Shown here in pieces: positions 1-6,209 of a DNA stretch of 11,834 bases. The translations under genes and the position numbers were made by a program. The notes beneath the pieces are model-generated. The model was not told where the DNA came from, searched no databases, and saw only the letters and a program-made list of their open reading frames with translations. The stretch is taken from the NCBI GenBank assembly GCA_964443025.1, contig CAYUEL010000067.1, positions 1-11,834 on the forward strand. The letters are read 5' to 3'. How positions within the stretch are numbered: position 1 is the first letter of the stretch; each line of letters opens with the position of its first letter. This stretch comes from JAJFKJ01 sp964443025 (GTDB lineage Bacteria > Pseudomonadota > Gammaproteobacteria > JABCZS01).

Positions 1-107
1 GCGAGAACTGCACCCCCTTTCCGAGGTCCTTGAATGCGATGGGCAAGCATCTTTTCACGTGCTTGATAAGCTTTGTAACGAGTTTTTATTGCAGAATAAA
101 GTAACAT
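1..107 (-). CDS. possible 5' fragment of an unknown gene, cut by the window edge
   Basis: A minus-strand frame opens with ATG at 107 and stays open to the window edge, giving 35 residues that are rich in Lys and Arg. I do not recognise the protein. The gene would be divergent from the AbiEi-type gene. The palindrome at 198-245 has a consensus promoter on this strand too, firing toward it and leaving a leader of roughly 85 nt. No good ribosome site precedes the ATG. The plus strand is also open from 2 to 109 with a stop at 107-109, so this stretch could instead be the 3' end of a rightward gene. Low confidence either way. Confidence 0.3.
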   Translation of the reverse strand, partial: MLLYSAIKTRYKAYQAREKMLAHRIQGPRKGGAVL

Positions 108-197
108 AATTGCCCATATTAAGTTAATTAGCTTCCTATTGTACCATAGAAAATAAGCCGTATAAAGCAGTTTTTTATTTAAACAAATCAAAGGGTT

Positions 198-245
198 ATT
201 ATAATACCTGATATTGACATATGTGTCAATATCAGGTATTATAAT
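198..245. promoter_or_regulatory. perfect palindrome carrying divergent consensus promoters (probable AbiEi operator)
   Basis: Two perfectly complementary 22-bp arms (198-219 and 224-245) flank a 4-bp spacer. On the plus strand TTGACA (214-219) is followed after exactly 17 bp by TATTAT (237-242). By symmetry the minus strand carries TTGACA (229-224) and TATTAT (206-201). The right arm ends 3 bp before the ATG at 249, so plus-strand transcription would start at or beside that ATG. The palindrome covers the whole core promoter, so a dimeric repressor bound here would block both directions. AbiEi antitoxins are known to repress their own promoter through inverted repeats. Binding by the adjacent gene product is inference. 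Confidence 0.85.
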
Positions 246-248
246 GCA

Positions 249-851
249 ATGAAACTGATCGATGTTTATAAAAGGATTATTGAGCTAGGAGAGATCACTT
301 TTCAGACGAGAGATATTGCTTCTTATTTAAATATTAACAATGATCATGCAAGTCAAATACTTCGGCGCTTGAACGCGTCAGGGTTAATTGTAAAACTTGC
401 CCATGGGCGTTGGGGTTTGACAGGAAAAATAGATATTTTAAAATTACCCGAATTATTGACATCACCTTTTCCCAGTTATATTTCATTGCAAACGGCACTT
501 TATCACCAGGGAATTATTTCGCAAATTCCTGCGGTAACTTATGCGATCTCGTTAGCACGAACACGTTGTTATAAAACAGCCATAGGCACGGTGTCCATTC
601 ATCATGTACAACCTAATTTTTTTTGTGGTTTCGAGATAGATGAAAAAACAGGTATAAAAATAGCAACACCGGAGAAAGCCATTATCGATATATTCTATTT
701 AAATCCCGCGAAGACAAGATTATTTTCTAATTTACCCGAATTAGAGTTGCCAGAAGATTTTAATAGGGATAAGGCAAGAGGATATGCTGAACAAATCTCA
801 TCTTTGAATCGAAGAACGATGGTATTGCGACGCTTGTCCGAGCTTATTTGA
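249..851 (+). CDS. AbiEi-family antitoxin / winged-helix transcriptional regulator, orphan
   Basis: A 200-residue protein resembling the AbiEi (COG5340) family, the antitoxin and autorepressor of type IV toxin-antitoxin / abortive-infection systems. Residues 1-60 form a winged-helix DNA-binding region (alternating helices, recognition helix near 'HASQILRRLNASGLI', wing ending 'HGRWGLTG'). The family's central signature follows at about 75-92 ('PSYISLQTALYHQGII'), and 'ATPEKAIIDIFYL' at about 139-151 matches the conserved end of the core domain. The ATG at 249 is 3 bp after the promoter palindrome and has no Shine-Dalgarno sequence, so the mRNA is probably leaderless. Family members are normally followed by the nucleotidyltransferase toxin AbiEii; here the next 300 bp hold only a repeat and an assembly gap, then convergent mutS. 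It is therefore an orphan in this assembly: a lone regulator, or a remnant. Confidence 0.8.
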   Translation: MKLIDVYKRIIELGEITFQTRDIASYLNINNDHASQILRRLNASGLIVKLAHGRWGLTGKIDILKLPELLTSPFPSYISLQTALYHQGIISQIPAVTYAISLARTRCYKTAIGTVSIHHVQPNFFCGFEIDEKTGIKIATPEKAIIDIFYLNPAKTRLFSNLPELELPEDFNRDKARGYAEQISSLNRRTMVLRRLSELI

Positions 852-873
852 TAGTTGTCATTTTGTTTATTTT

Positions 874-1105
874 CCCTCACCCTCACCCTCACCCTAGCCC
901 TCTCCCGCGTTCAATCTTGTTACTTTGTAGTAAGTTCAACTCGCGGGAGAGGGAATAAAACAAGAGTTCCCTCNNNNNNNNNNGGCTTGAATTCAAACTA
1001 TTGTAGGGCGGGAGAGGGAACTTGAAAGAATTGCTCCCTCTCCCGCGAGTTGAGCTTACAACTAGTAAATAAATTGAACGCGGGAGAGGGTTGGGGTGAG
1101 GGAAA
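874..1105. repeat. modular inverted-repeat (MITE-like) element, copy A
   Basis: Terminal inverted repeats of 30 bp (886-915 and 1073-1102) match at 28 of 30 positions. The left end is lengthened by a tandem hexamer, CCCTCA three times from 874. The core word GCGGGAGAG or its complement occurs five times (900-908, 943-951, 1008-1016, 1038-1046, 1080-1088) in alternating orientations, so the element can fold in several ways. A related copy in the same orientation lies at 5944-6186. The true length is unknown because of the N run inside it. There is no coding potential, so it would be non-autonomous if mobile. Confidence 0.85.
974..983. other. assembly gap (10 N)
   Basis: Ten consecutive N lie inside repeat copy A. 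The round number suggests a scaffolding placeholder rather than a measured length, so sequence may be missing between the AbiEi-type gene and mutS. Confidence 0.95.
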
Positions 1106-1127
1106 GCTAATACGCAAAATAATCAGC

Positions 1128-1151
1128 ATACCGTGTGTATTCACACGGTAT
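1128..1151 (-). terminator. probable mutS terminator hairpin
   Basis: A perfect 10-bp stem (1128-1137 with 1142-1151) and TATT loop lie 7 bp beyond the mutS stop. On the minus strand the hairpin is followed by a T-rich but broken tract (ATTATTTT), so termination may be partial. The position just after a stop codon and before a repeat favours a terminator. Confidence 0.6.
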
Positions 1152-1157
1152 TCCTTT

Positions 1158-3485
1158 TCATTCCATCGTAGCTAATAAATCTTTCGCATCTTTCACCACT
1201 TGTTCAGGCAACCCTGCTTTATGCGCGACTTGAATGCCGTAGCTTTGGCTGGCGGGACCGGGTTTAACGGTATGTTGAAAAACCAATTCACCTTGATGTT
1301 CCACCGCGGAAAAATGCACATTGCGCAGGGTGGGTAAGGTTTCTTCTAATCGTGTGAGTTCAAAATAATGGGTAGCAAATAATGTGAATGCACGAACCTG
1401 CGTTGCTAAATAGTTCGCGATACTGTGCGCGAGTGACATGCCATCGAATGTGGATGTACCACGTCCAATTTCATCGACAAGAACACAACTCTGCTCCGTT
1501 GCCTCGCGCAATATTGCAGCCATTTCACTCATTTCCACCATGAATGTCGATTGTCCGCTGGCCAAATCGTCGGCGCTTCCAATCCGTGTAAAGATGCGAT
1601 CGACGAGGCCAATCGATGCGCTCAGTGCTGGAACAAAACAACCCATGTGGGCCAGAATAATAATCAACGCCGTTTGGCGCATGTAAGTCGATTTTCCGCC
1701 CATATTTGGGCCTGTGATTAACAACATGCGCGTTTGGTTATTCAATAACAAATCATTGGGCACAAACGGCGAAGCGCTGACTTGCTCAACGACTAAATGT
1801 CGACCGGCTTTAATCGATATTTCAGATTGCTCGGTAAATTCAGGGCAAACGAGTTTCAATGCATCGGCGCGTTCGGAAAAATTCGTAATCACATCGAGCT
1901 CTGATAAAACGCGCGCCAGCTGTTGTAATGCTTTTGTTTCAAGTGCCAATGATTTTAATAACTCTTCATATAAATATTTTTCGCGAGCCAACGCACGTTC
2001 ATGGGCGCTCAATACTTTATCTTCGTATTGCTTCAATGTTTCGGTAATAAACCGTTCGCCGTTTTTAAGGGTTTGACGTCGATGATAATGCGTCGGCGCT
2101 AAATGCGCTTGCCCGCGCGTAAGTTCAATGTAAAATCCATGAACTTTGTTATATCCCACTTTTAAATTGGAAATCCCAGTTTCTTTCCGCTCGCTTTCTT
2201 CGAGCTTTAATAAGAACGATGAAATATCCGCACCCATCGCACGTAATTCATCGAGCTCTAAATCGTATCCATCTTTAATCACGCCACCTTCACGAATAAC
2301 AACGGCCGGTTCGTCTTGAATGGCGCGGGATAATAATTGATAAAGCGGGTTAAAATCCGGTAATTGATTAACATCATCATGCAAATAATGTTTTGTGGTT
2401 TTATGTAAATGTGTTTTTAATTCGGGTAGTAATCCTAACGATTGACGCAATTGCACTAAATCGCGCGGACGTGCGTTATTGAGTGCAACACGCGTCGTAA
2501 TTCGTTCAATGTCACCGATCTGTTTGAGCAAAGGCCGCAAGCTAAAATAATGTTGTTGATGTTGCCAGGCTTTAACCGCTTCTTGTCTTTGTTTAATCGC
2601 GTCATGATTTCTTAAAGGCCGTATCAACCAGCGTTTCAATAACCGACTTCCCATCGATGTGGCTGTTTTATCTAATACATCAATCACGGTATGTTGTCGC
2701 GACCCTCGTAAATTGATTAACAATTCCAAATTGCGTTGCGACACCGCATCGATTTGTAAAAATTGATTCGCTGCGATAATTTCAGGTTGTTTTAAATGCG
2801 ATATTTGACGCGATTGTGTTTCTTGTAAATAACGTAAGCAACCATTGAGCGCGGCACTATCACCACTTCCCTCGAAATAATCTGAAGATTTAATATGTTT
2901 GGTTGGATAGGGGTCCGCTATTTTGATGAGCGTTGCATCATCCGATAATAAAATTTCCGCAGGGTTAAAGCGTTTTAATTCGTGAGACAATGTTTCGATC
3001 GATTGTGTTTCAAATAAATACACTTGCCCGCTGGATAATTCAATCACACACAAATTATAAATAGTATTGTTAACATGCAAAGCGCATAACGCGTTATCTT
3101 GATCGGCATTGAGTAGATTTTCTTCGGTAACTGTTCCCGGTGTCATGATACGCGTGACTTTGCGTGCAACCGGACCTTTGCTGGTGGCCGGATCACCCAT
3201 TTGTTCGCAAATCGCAACCGACTCACCGAGGCGTAATAAACGTGCGAGATAATTATCGGCCGCATGATAGGGAATTCCCGCCATCGGAATAGGATTTCCG
3301 CCGGATTGTCCGCGCTGTGTTAATGTGATGTCGAGTAATTTGTGCGCGTATTCGGCATCGTCATAAAACATTTCATAAAAATCCCCCATGCGGTAAAATA
3401 ACAACATGTGCGGAAATTGCGCTTTGATTTGCAAGTATTGTTGCATCATCGGTGTGTGGGTGGTATTTTTTTGCATCTCGGACAT
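1158..3485 (-). CDS. mutS: DNA mismatch repair ATPase MutS, C-terminally short
   Basis: MutS binds mismatches as a clamp and recruits MutL. The 775-residue product has the mismatch-recognition Phe-x-Glu in 'GDFYE' (F36, E38, same numbers as E. coli), connector and lever domains to about 550, then the ABC-type ATPase: Walker A 'GPNMGGKST' (592-600), Walker B with D671 and E672, signature region 'SGQSTFMVEM' and switch 'FATHY' (703-707). Relative to E. coli (853 residues) the ATPase is offset by only 22 residues, yet the protein ends at 'DAKDLLATME'. About 55 residues are thus absent, including the helix-turn-helix tetramerisation tail and the distal clamp-binding segment. I see no frameshifted remnant downstream; a hairpin follows at once. 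The ATG at 3485 aligns with E. coli's start, although ACAGG sits directly against it; the ATG at 3476 has better spacing. Transcribed divergently from pncC. Confidence 0.97.
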   Translation of the reverse strand: MSEMQKNTTHTPMMQQYLQIKAQFPHMLLFYRMGDFYEMFYDDAEYAHKLLDITLTQRGQSGGNPIPMAGIPYHAADNYLARLLRLGESVAICEQMGDPATSKGPVARKVTRIMTPGTVTEENLLNADQDNALCALHVNNTIYNLCVIELSSGQVYLFETQSIETLSHELKRFNPAEILLSDDATLIKIADPYPTKHIKSSDYFEGSGDSAALNGCLRYLQETQSRQISHLKQPEIIAANQFLQIDAVSQRNLELLINLRGSRQHTVIDVLDKTATSMGSRLLKRWLIRPLRNHDAIKQRQEAVKAWQHQQHYFSLRPLLKQIGDIERITTRVALNNARPRDLVQLRQSLGLLPELKTHLHKTTKHYLHDDVNQLPDFNPLYQLLSRAIQDEPAVVIREGGVIKDGYDLELDELRAMGADISSFLLKLEESERKETGISNLKVGYNKVHGFYIELTRGQAHLAPTHYHRRQTLKNGERFITETLKQYEDKVLSAHERALAREKYLYEELLKSLALETKALQQLARVLSELDVITNFSERADALKLVCPEFTEQSEISIKAGRHLVVEQVSASPFVPNDLLLNNQTRMLLITGPNMGGKSTYMRQTALIIILAHMGCFVPALSASIGLVDRIFTRIGSADDLASGQSTFMVEMSEMAAILREATEQSCVLVDEIGRGTSTFDGMSLAHSIANYLATQVRAFTLFATHYFELTRLEETLPTLRNVHFSAVEHQGELVFQHTVKPGPASQSYGIQVAHKAGLPEQVVKDAKDLLATME

Positions 3486-3502
3486 CCTGTTCGGTTCAGG
3501 CT

Positions 3503-3508
3503 ATTATA
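3503..3508 (-). promoter_or_regulatory. candidate -10 box of mutS
   Basis: On the minus strand TATAAT lies 18 bp upstream of the mutS ATG. No good -35 element is visible at 16-18 bp; the corresponding bases fall in the hairpin at 3522-3536. Transcription would start about 10 bp before the ATG, giving a very short leader. Confidence 0.45.
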
Positions 3509-3521
3509 CTCTACTTCATAA

Positions 3522-3589
3522 GCCCTCGAAGAGGGCGTCACAATGCTAGCCCCCCATGTAGGCGCGTCGAAGACGCGACAAATGGGGGG
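3522..3589. repeat. hairpin cluster (REP-like) between mutS and pncC
   Basis: Two hairpins share a GAA loop. The first is GCCCTC/GAGGGC (3522-3527 with 3531-3536). The second is CGCGTC/GACGCG (3563-3568 with 3572-3577), enclosed by an outer 8-bp stem of CCCCCCAT (3550-3557) with its complement (3582-3589). The structures sit between two divergent genes, so they are unlikely to be simple terminators. They look like a dispersed palindromic repeat that has settled in the divergent promoter region. Confidence 0.7.
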
Positions 3590-3596
3590 AAGATGA

Positions 3597-3639
3597 TATA
3601 AAATGAATCAAGCCCCAGCGGGGCGTTACCAAAAAGGAG
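3597..3639 (+). promoter_or_regulatory. pncC leader: possible -10, hairpin and ribosome site
   Basis: TATAAA at 3597-3602 is a candidate -10 without a convincing -35. A GCCCC/GGGGC hairpin (3612-3616 with 3620-3624, loop AGC) follows, then AAGGAG at 3634-3639, six bases before the ATG. The ribosome site is strong and fixes the pncC start. The hairpin ends nine bases before it and could protect or modulate the leader. Confidence 0.5.
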
Positions 3640-3645
3640 TGAATC

Positions 3646-4137
3646 ATGACTAATGACATTCCCAAATTAATTGAACAGCTCGCACAACATTGTTTAAAAA
3701 ATAAAATCACCATTGCAACGGCGGAATCCTGCACGGGTGGTTGGTTGGCGCATGCAATCGTATCATTACCAGGCAGCTCGAATTGGTATGAAGGCGGTGT
3801 GGTGTGTTATAGCAACGCAATGAAAGAAAGTTTGCTAAATGTTCCGATGGTTGTCATGGAGAAAGAAGGGGCGGTGAGTCAAACCGTAGCGGAGTTGATG
3901 GCTGAAGGCATATTGCAACATTGTCATGCTGATATTGCCGTTGCCATCACCGGTATCGCTGGTCCCGATGGCGGCACAAAAGATAAACCCGTGGGTACCG
4001 TTTGGTTTGCGTGGGCACATAGAAAGGGTGTGTTGCATTCAGAAGTTCATCACCTTTCAGGCGATCGCACACAAATACGTGAGGAATCTGTTATTATAAC
4101 GATAAAAGGAATACTGAAACACGATGTACATGGATAA
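3646..4137 (+). CDS. pncC: nicotinamide-nucleotide amidohydrolase (CinA C-terminal domain, PncC)
   Basis: PncC deamidates nicotinamide mononucleotide to nicotinate mononucleotide and ammonia in the cytosol, returning the NMN released by NAD-dependent DNA ligase to NAD synthesis. The 163-residue protein is the stand-alone CinA-C domain, the usual length (E. coli about 165), with no N-terminal CinA/MocF part. Family motifs are in order: 'AESCTGG' (26-32), 'YSN' (55-57), 'GAVS' (75-78), 'TGIAGPDGG' (102-110) and 'KPVGTV' (114-119). The gene lies directly before recA; the same pairing occurs in many proteobacteria and is the source of the old name 'competence/damage-inducible'. recA starts 81 bp after the stop with its own likely promoter, so co-transcription is possible but not required. 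Activity is assigned from the family. Confidence 0.93.
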   Translation: MTNDIPKLIEQLAQHCLKNKITIATAESCTGGWLAHAIVSLPGSSNWYEGGVVCYSNAMKESLLNVPMVVMEKEGAVSQTVAELMAEGILQHCHADIAVAITGIAGPDGGTKDKPVGTVWFAWAHRKGVLHSEVHHLSGDRTQIREESVIITIKGILKHDVHG

Positions 4138-4212
4138 TCGACTGTGTAATAATGTTTCAGCTATGATAACTACAACAGGATTATTACTAAATATATCTAC
4201 ATTTAATGGGAG
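4138..4212 (+). promoter_or_regulatory. recA promoter region and ribosome site, no LexA box
   Basis: A candidate promoter is TCGACT (4138-4143), 18 bp, TATGAT (4162-4167), starting directly after the pncC stop. GGGAG at 4208-4212, six bases before the ATG, is the ribosome site. No CTGT-N8-ACAG LexA operator is present. The nearest look-alikes are a CTG...CAG pair with wrong spacing (4142-4160) and a lone ACAG half-site at about 4175. This suggests recA is not under classical LexA control. Confidence 0.5.
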
Positions 4213-4218
4213 CGAATT

Positions 4219-5283
4219 ATGGCAACAAATACATCTTCCGTCGATTCAAATCGCGAAAAAGCGTTAGCAGCGGCGCTGAATCAAATCGAGCGGCAATTTG
4301 GCAAGGGTTCCGTCATGCAAGGACGTGATGGCGTAGTCATACCGGACATCGAATACATTTCTACTGGTTCACTCGGATTGGATATTGCGTTGGGCGGTGG
4401 ACTACCTAAAGGGCGTATCGCAGAAATTTTTGGACCTGAATCTTCAGGCAAAACGACACTTACGTTACAAGCCATTGCGCAATGTCAAAAGAAGGGTGGT
4501 ACGGCAGCGTTCATCGATGCGGAACATGCGCTTGATCCTTTGTATGCTGAAAAACTTGGCGTGAATATGGATAAGCTGCTTATTTCTCAGCCCGATACGG
4601 GCGAACAGGCACTTGAAATTGTCGATATGCTTGTGCGTTCCGGCGCGGTCGATATGATTGTGGTGGATTCTGTTGCAGCACTTACTCCTAAAGCTGAAAT
4701 TGAAGGTGAGATGGGTGATAGTCATATGGGTTTACATGCTCGATTGATGTCACAAGCACTGCGCAAACTCACAGGGAACATTAAACGCGCTAATACATTA
4801 GTCGTCTTTATTAACCAAATCCGTATGAAGATCGGCGTGATGTTCGGTAACCCCGAAACAACGACCGGTGGTAATGCCCTTAAATTTTACGCTTCTGTTC
4901 GGTTGGATATCCGTCGCATCGGCGCAATTAAAAATGGCGATGAAGTGGTGGGTAATGAAACCCGCGTGAAAGTGGTTAAAAACAAAGTGGCTCCTCCATT
5001 CAAACAAGCCGAATTCGACATTCTCTATGGCGAAGGTACTTCGCGCGAAAGCGAAATCATTGCGATGGGTGCGGCGAATGGCTTCATTGATAAATCCGGT
5101 GCTTGGTACAGTTACAATGGCGAACGTATTGGCCAGGGCAAAGATAATGTACGTCAATACTTGAAGGAACATCCCGAAACGATGGCCGAGATTGAAGGTA
5201 AACTTCGCGAGAAACTTATCGGTGGTACGTTTGTTCAAACGGTTGTACCGGTTGAAGAGCGCGAAGAGGAATCAGCGGAGTAA
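4219..5283 (+). CDS. recA: recombinase RecA
   Basis: RecA forms ATP-dependent filaments on single-stranded DNA, drives strand exchange and, where present, activates LexA-type self-cleavage. The 354-residue product is full length (E. coli 353). The N-terminal polymerisation helix is at about 10-30, Walker A 'GPESSGKT' at 72-79 and Walker B 'IVVD' at 147-150. The L1 DNA-binding loop spans about 162-176 ('EGEMGDSHMGLHARL'), L2 about 209-225 ('FGNPETTTGGNALKF'), and the C-terminal domain ends in an acidic tail ('VEEREEESAE') as in other RecA proteins. The start is fixed by GGGAG and by alignment with the family. recX follows after 193 bp but is separated by a large inverted repeat, so RecX supply may be partly uncoupled from recA transcription. 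Confidence 0.99.
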   Translation: MATNTSSVDSNREKALAAALNQIERQFGKGSVMQGRDGVVIPDIEYISTGSLGLDIALGGGLPKGRIAEIFGPESSGKTTLTLQAIAQCQKKGGTAAFIDAEHALDPLYAEKLGVNMDKLLISQPDTGEQALEIVDMLVRSGAVDMIVVDSVAALTPKAEIEGEMGDSHMGLHARLMSQALRKLTGNIKRANTLVVFINQIRMKIGVMFGNPETTTGGNALKFYASVRLDIRRIGAIKNGDEVVGNETRVKVVKNKVAPPFKQAEFDILYGEGTSRESEIIAMGAANGFIDKSGAWYSYNGERIGQGKDNVRQYLKEHPETMAEIEGKLREKLIGGTFVQTVVPVEEREEESAE

Positions 5284-5302
5284 TTTGAAGTTATTTCCAT
5301 GC

Positions 5303-5446
5303 TCTGTTGTCATTTTTTTTGCGCCTTTATCGGGTTGTGTGTTGCCAAACGCGCCGTGAATACATCCCTGTAGGCTCGTCTTCGGCATCCCTGCCTCAGA
5401 CGGTTTGGCATCACACAACCCGAACCGGCGCAAAAATGACAACAGA
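5303..5446. repeat. 144-bp snap-back inverted repeat between recA and recX
   Basis: The arms at 5303-5350 and 5403-5446 are complementary over almost their whole length. Differences are an eight-T run against five A, a short mismatch after GCGCC, and one mismatch near the inner end. The 52-bp centre has smaller nested pairings (GTCT 5378-5381 with AGAC 5398-5401). Transcribed, it would form a hairpin of more than 40 pairs, 20 bp after the recA stop. It may serve as the recA 3' end, although no T-tract follows the right arm. It looks like a dispersed intergenic repeat rather than a dedicated terminator. Confidence 0.85.
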
Positions 5447-5476
5447 CCTTCTTAATTAACCGCACTTGGTACTTCC

Positions 5477-5914
5477 ATGACCCAAGATCCTTACCTTATT
5501 GCCATTCGCTACCTGGCTCGCCGTGAACACAGCGTGGTGGAGTTGACGCAGAAGCTCAAGCGCAAGGGGTTTGTATCCAGCGAGATTACCCCTCTGATTG
5601 AGCGGCTTCAGGCGGAAAATAAGCAATCCGATGAACGGTTTGCGGAAAGCCTGATACGCAGCCGTATTGGCGCGGGAAAGGGTCCTAGCTGGCTTGAACA
5701 GGAGTTGGGGCAACATGGGTTGCCGGTGAGTCTCGTGCGTGAACTGGATGTCGATTGGGAGGTATTAGCCATTCAAGCCCGGGCGAAGCGCTTTGGGTTG
5801 CAACCTATTCAAGATCAGAACGAGAAAGCCCGTCAGGTCCGATTCCTCCAATACCGAGGTTTCACTCTGCAACAGATTCACCTAGCATTACAAGCAGTTA
5901 ATCAGGTATCATGA
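5477..5914 (+). CDS. recX: RecA regulatory protein RecX
   Basis: RecX binds RecA filaments and restrains their extension and ATPase and strand-exchange activities. The 145-residue, mostly helical protein has the three-helix repeat pattern of the family: the first repeat ('AIRYLARREHSVVELTQKLKRKGF', about 9-32), the second with 'DERFAESLIRSRIGAGKGPSWLEQELGQHGL' (about 52-82), and a third ending 'RQVRFLQYRGFTLQQIHLAL' (about 119-138). It is somewhat shorter than E. coli RecX (166). The ATG at 5477 has no clear Shine-Dalgarno sequence, and an in-frame TAA at 5453-5455 excludes a longer reading. Its position after recA is typical. Weak initiation plus the repeat upstream suggest low expression relative to RecA, which would suit an inhibitor. 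Confidence 0.93.
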   Translation: MTQDPYLIAIRYLARREHSVVELTQKLKRKGFVSSEITPLIERLQAENKQSDERFAESLIRSRIGAGKGPSWLEQELGQHGLPVSLVRELDVDWEVLAIQARAKRFGLQPIQDQNEKARQVRFLQYRGFTLQQIHLALQAVNQVS

Positions 5915-5943
5915 TTGTTTTGAGAATTTAGGTAATGGGGTTA

Positions 5944-6186
5944 CCCTCACCCTAACCCTCTCCCGCTCTTAAGTACTTGAGTTTTTCAAGCTATTGCAGG
6001 GCGGGAGAGGGAACTTGAAAGTTTGCTTAAAAGAACTGAACGCAGGGAGGGAGAGCTTACTTAAGTTCCCACTCCCGTGGGGTAGGCTTACTGTAAGGTA
6101 TGGTATTGAATGTTAAGTTCCCTCTCCCGCGAGTTGGGTTTAAATTGTGTGAAAGAATTGAACGCGGGAGAGGGCTAGGGTGAGGG
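5944..6186. repeat. modular inverted-repeat (MITE-like) element, copy B
   Basis: The right end (6157-6186) is base-for-base the complement of the left end of copy A (886-915), 30 of 30. The left end starts CCCTCACCC at 5944 and pairs with the right end over about 23 bp. The internal segment around GCGGGAGAG at 6001-6009 matches copy A around 1008-1016 and continues into a shared GGAACTTGAAAG. The word recurs at 5958-5966, 6122-6130 and 6164-6172, with a degenerate version near 6069. Both copies have the same orientation but differ inside, so the unit is mosaic. Most of the recX-alaS gap (5915-6209) is this element, so any private alaS promoter must lie in it or before it; I found no convincing one. 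Confidence 0.88.
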
Positions 6187-6209
6187 AAAAGGAAACTTTT
6201 AGGAACATG

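Noticed and set aside
221..244. ATG at 221 inside the palindrome as an earlier start for the AbiEi-type gene
   Set aside because: It is out of frame and meets TAA after seven codons.
874..1105. CRISPR array
   Set aside because: Repeated words alternate in orientation with irregular spacing and no uniform spacers, and no cas gene is near.
4142..4180. LexA-box look-alikes before recA
   Set aside because: The CTG...CAG spacing is 3 bp too long and the second site has only an ACAG half, so neither fits CTGT-N8-ACAG.
4465..5238. Long minus-strand open frames inside recA
   Set aside because: Shadows of a highly conserved gene, with no ribosome site and no recognisable domain.
6180..6209. Longer alaS starting at GTG 6180 or ATG 6207
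   Set aside because: GTG 6180 lies inside the repeat and has no homologous residues after it; AGGA is too close to 6207 but well placed for 6210.
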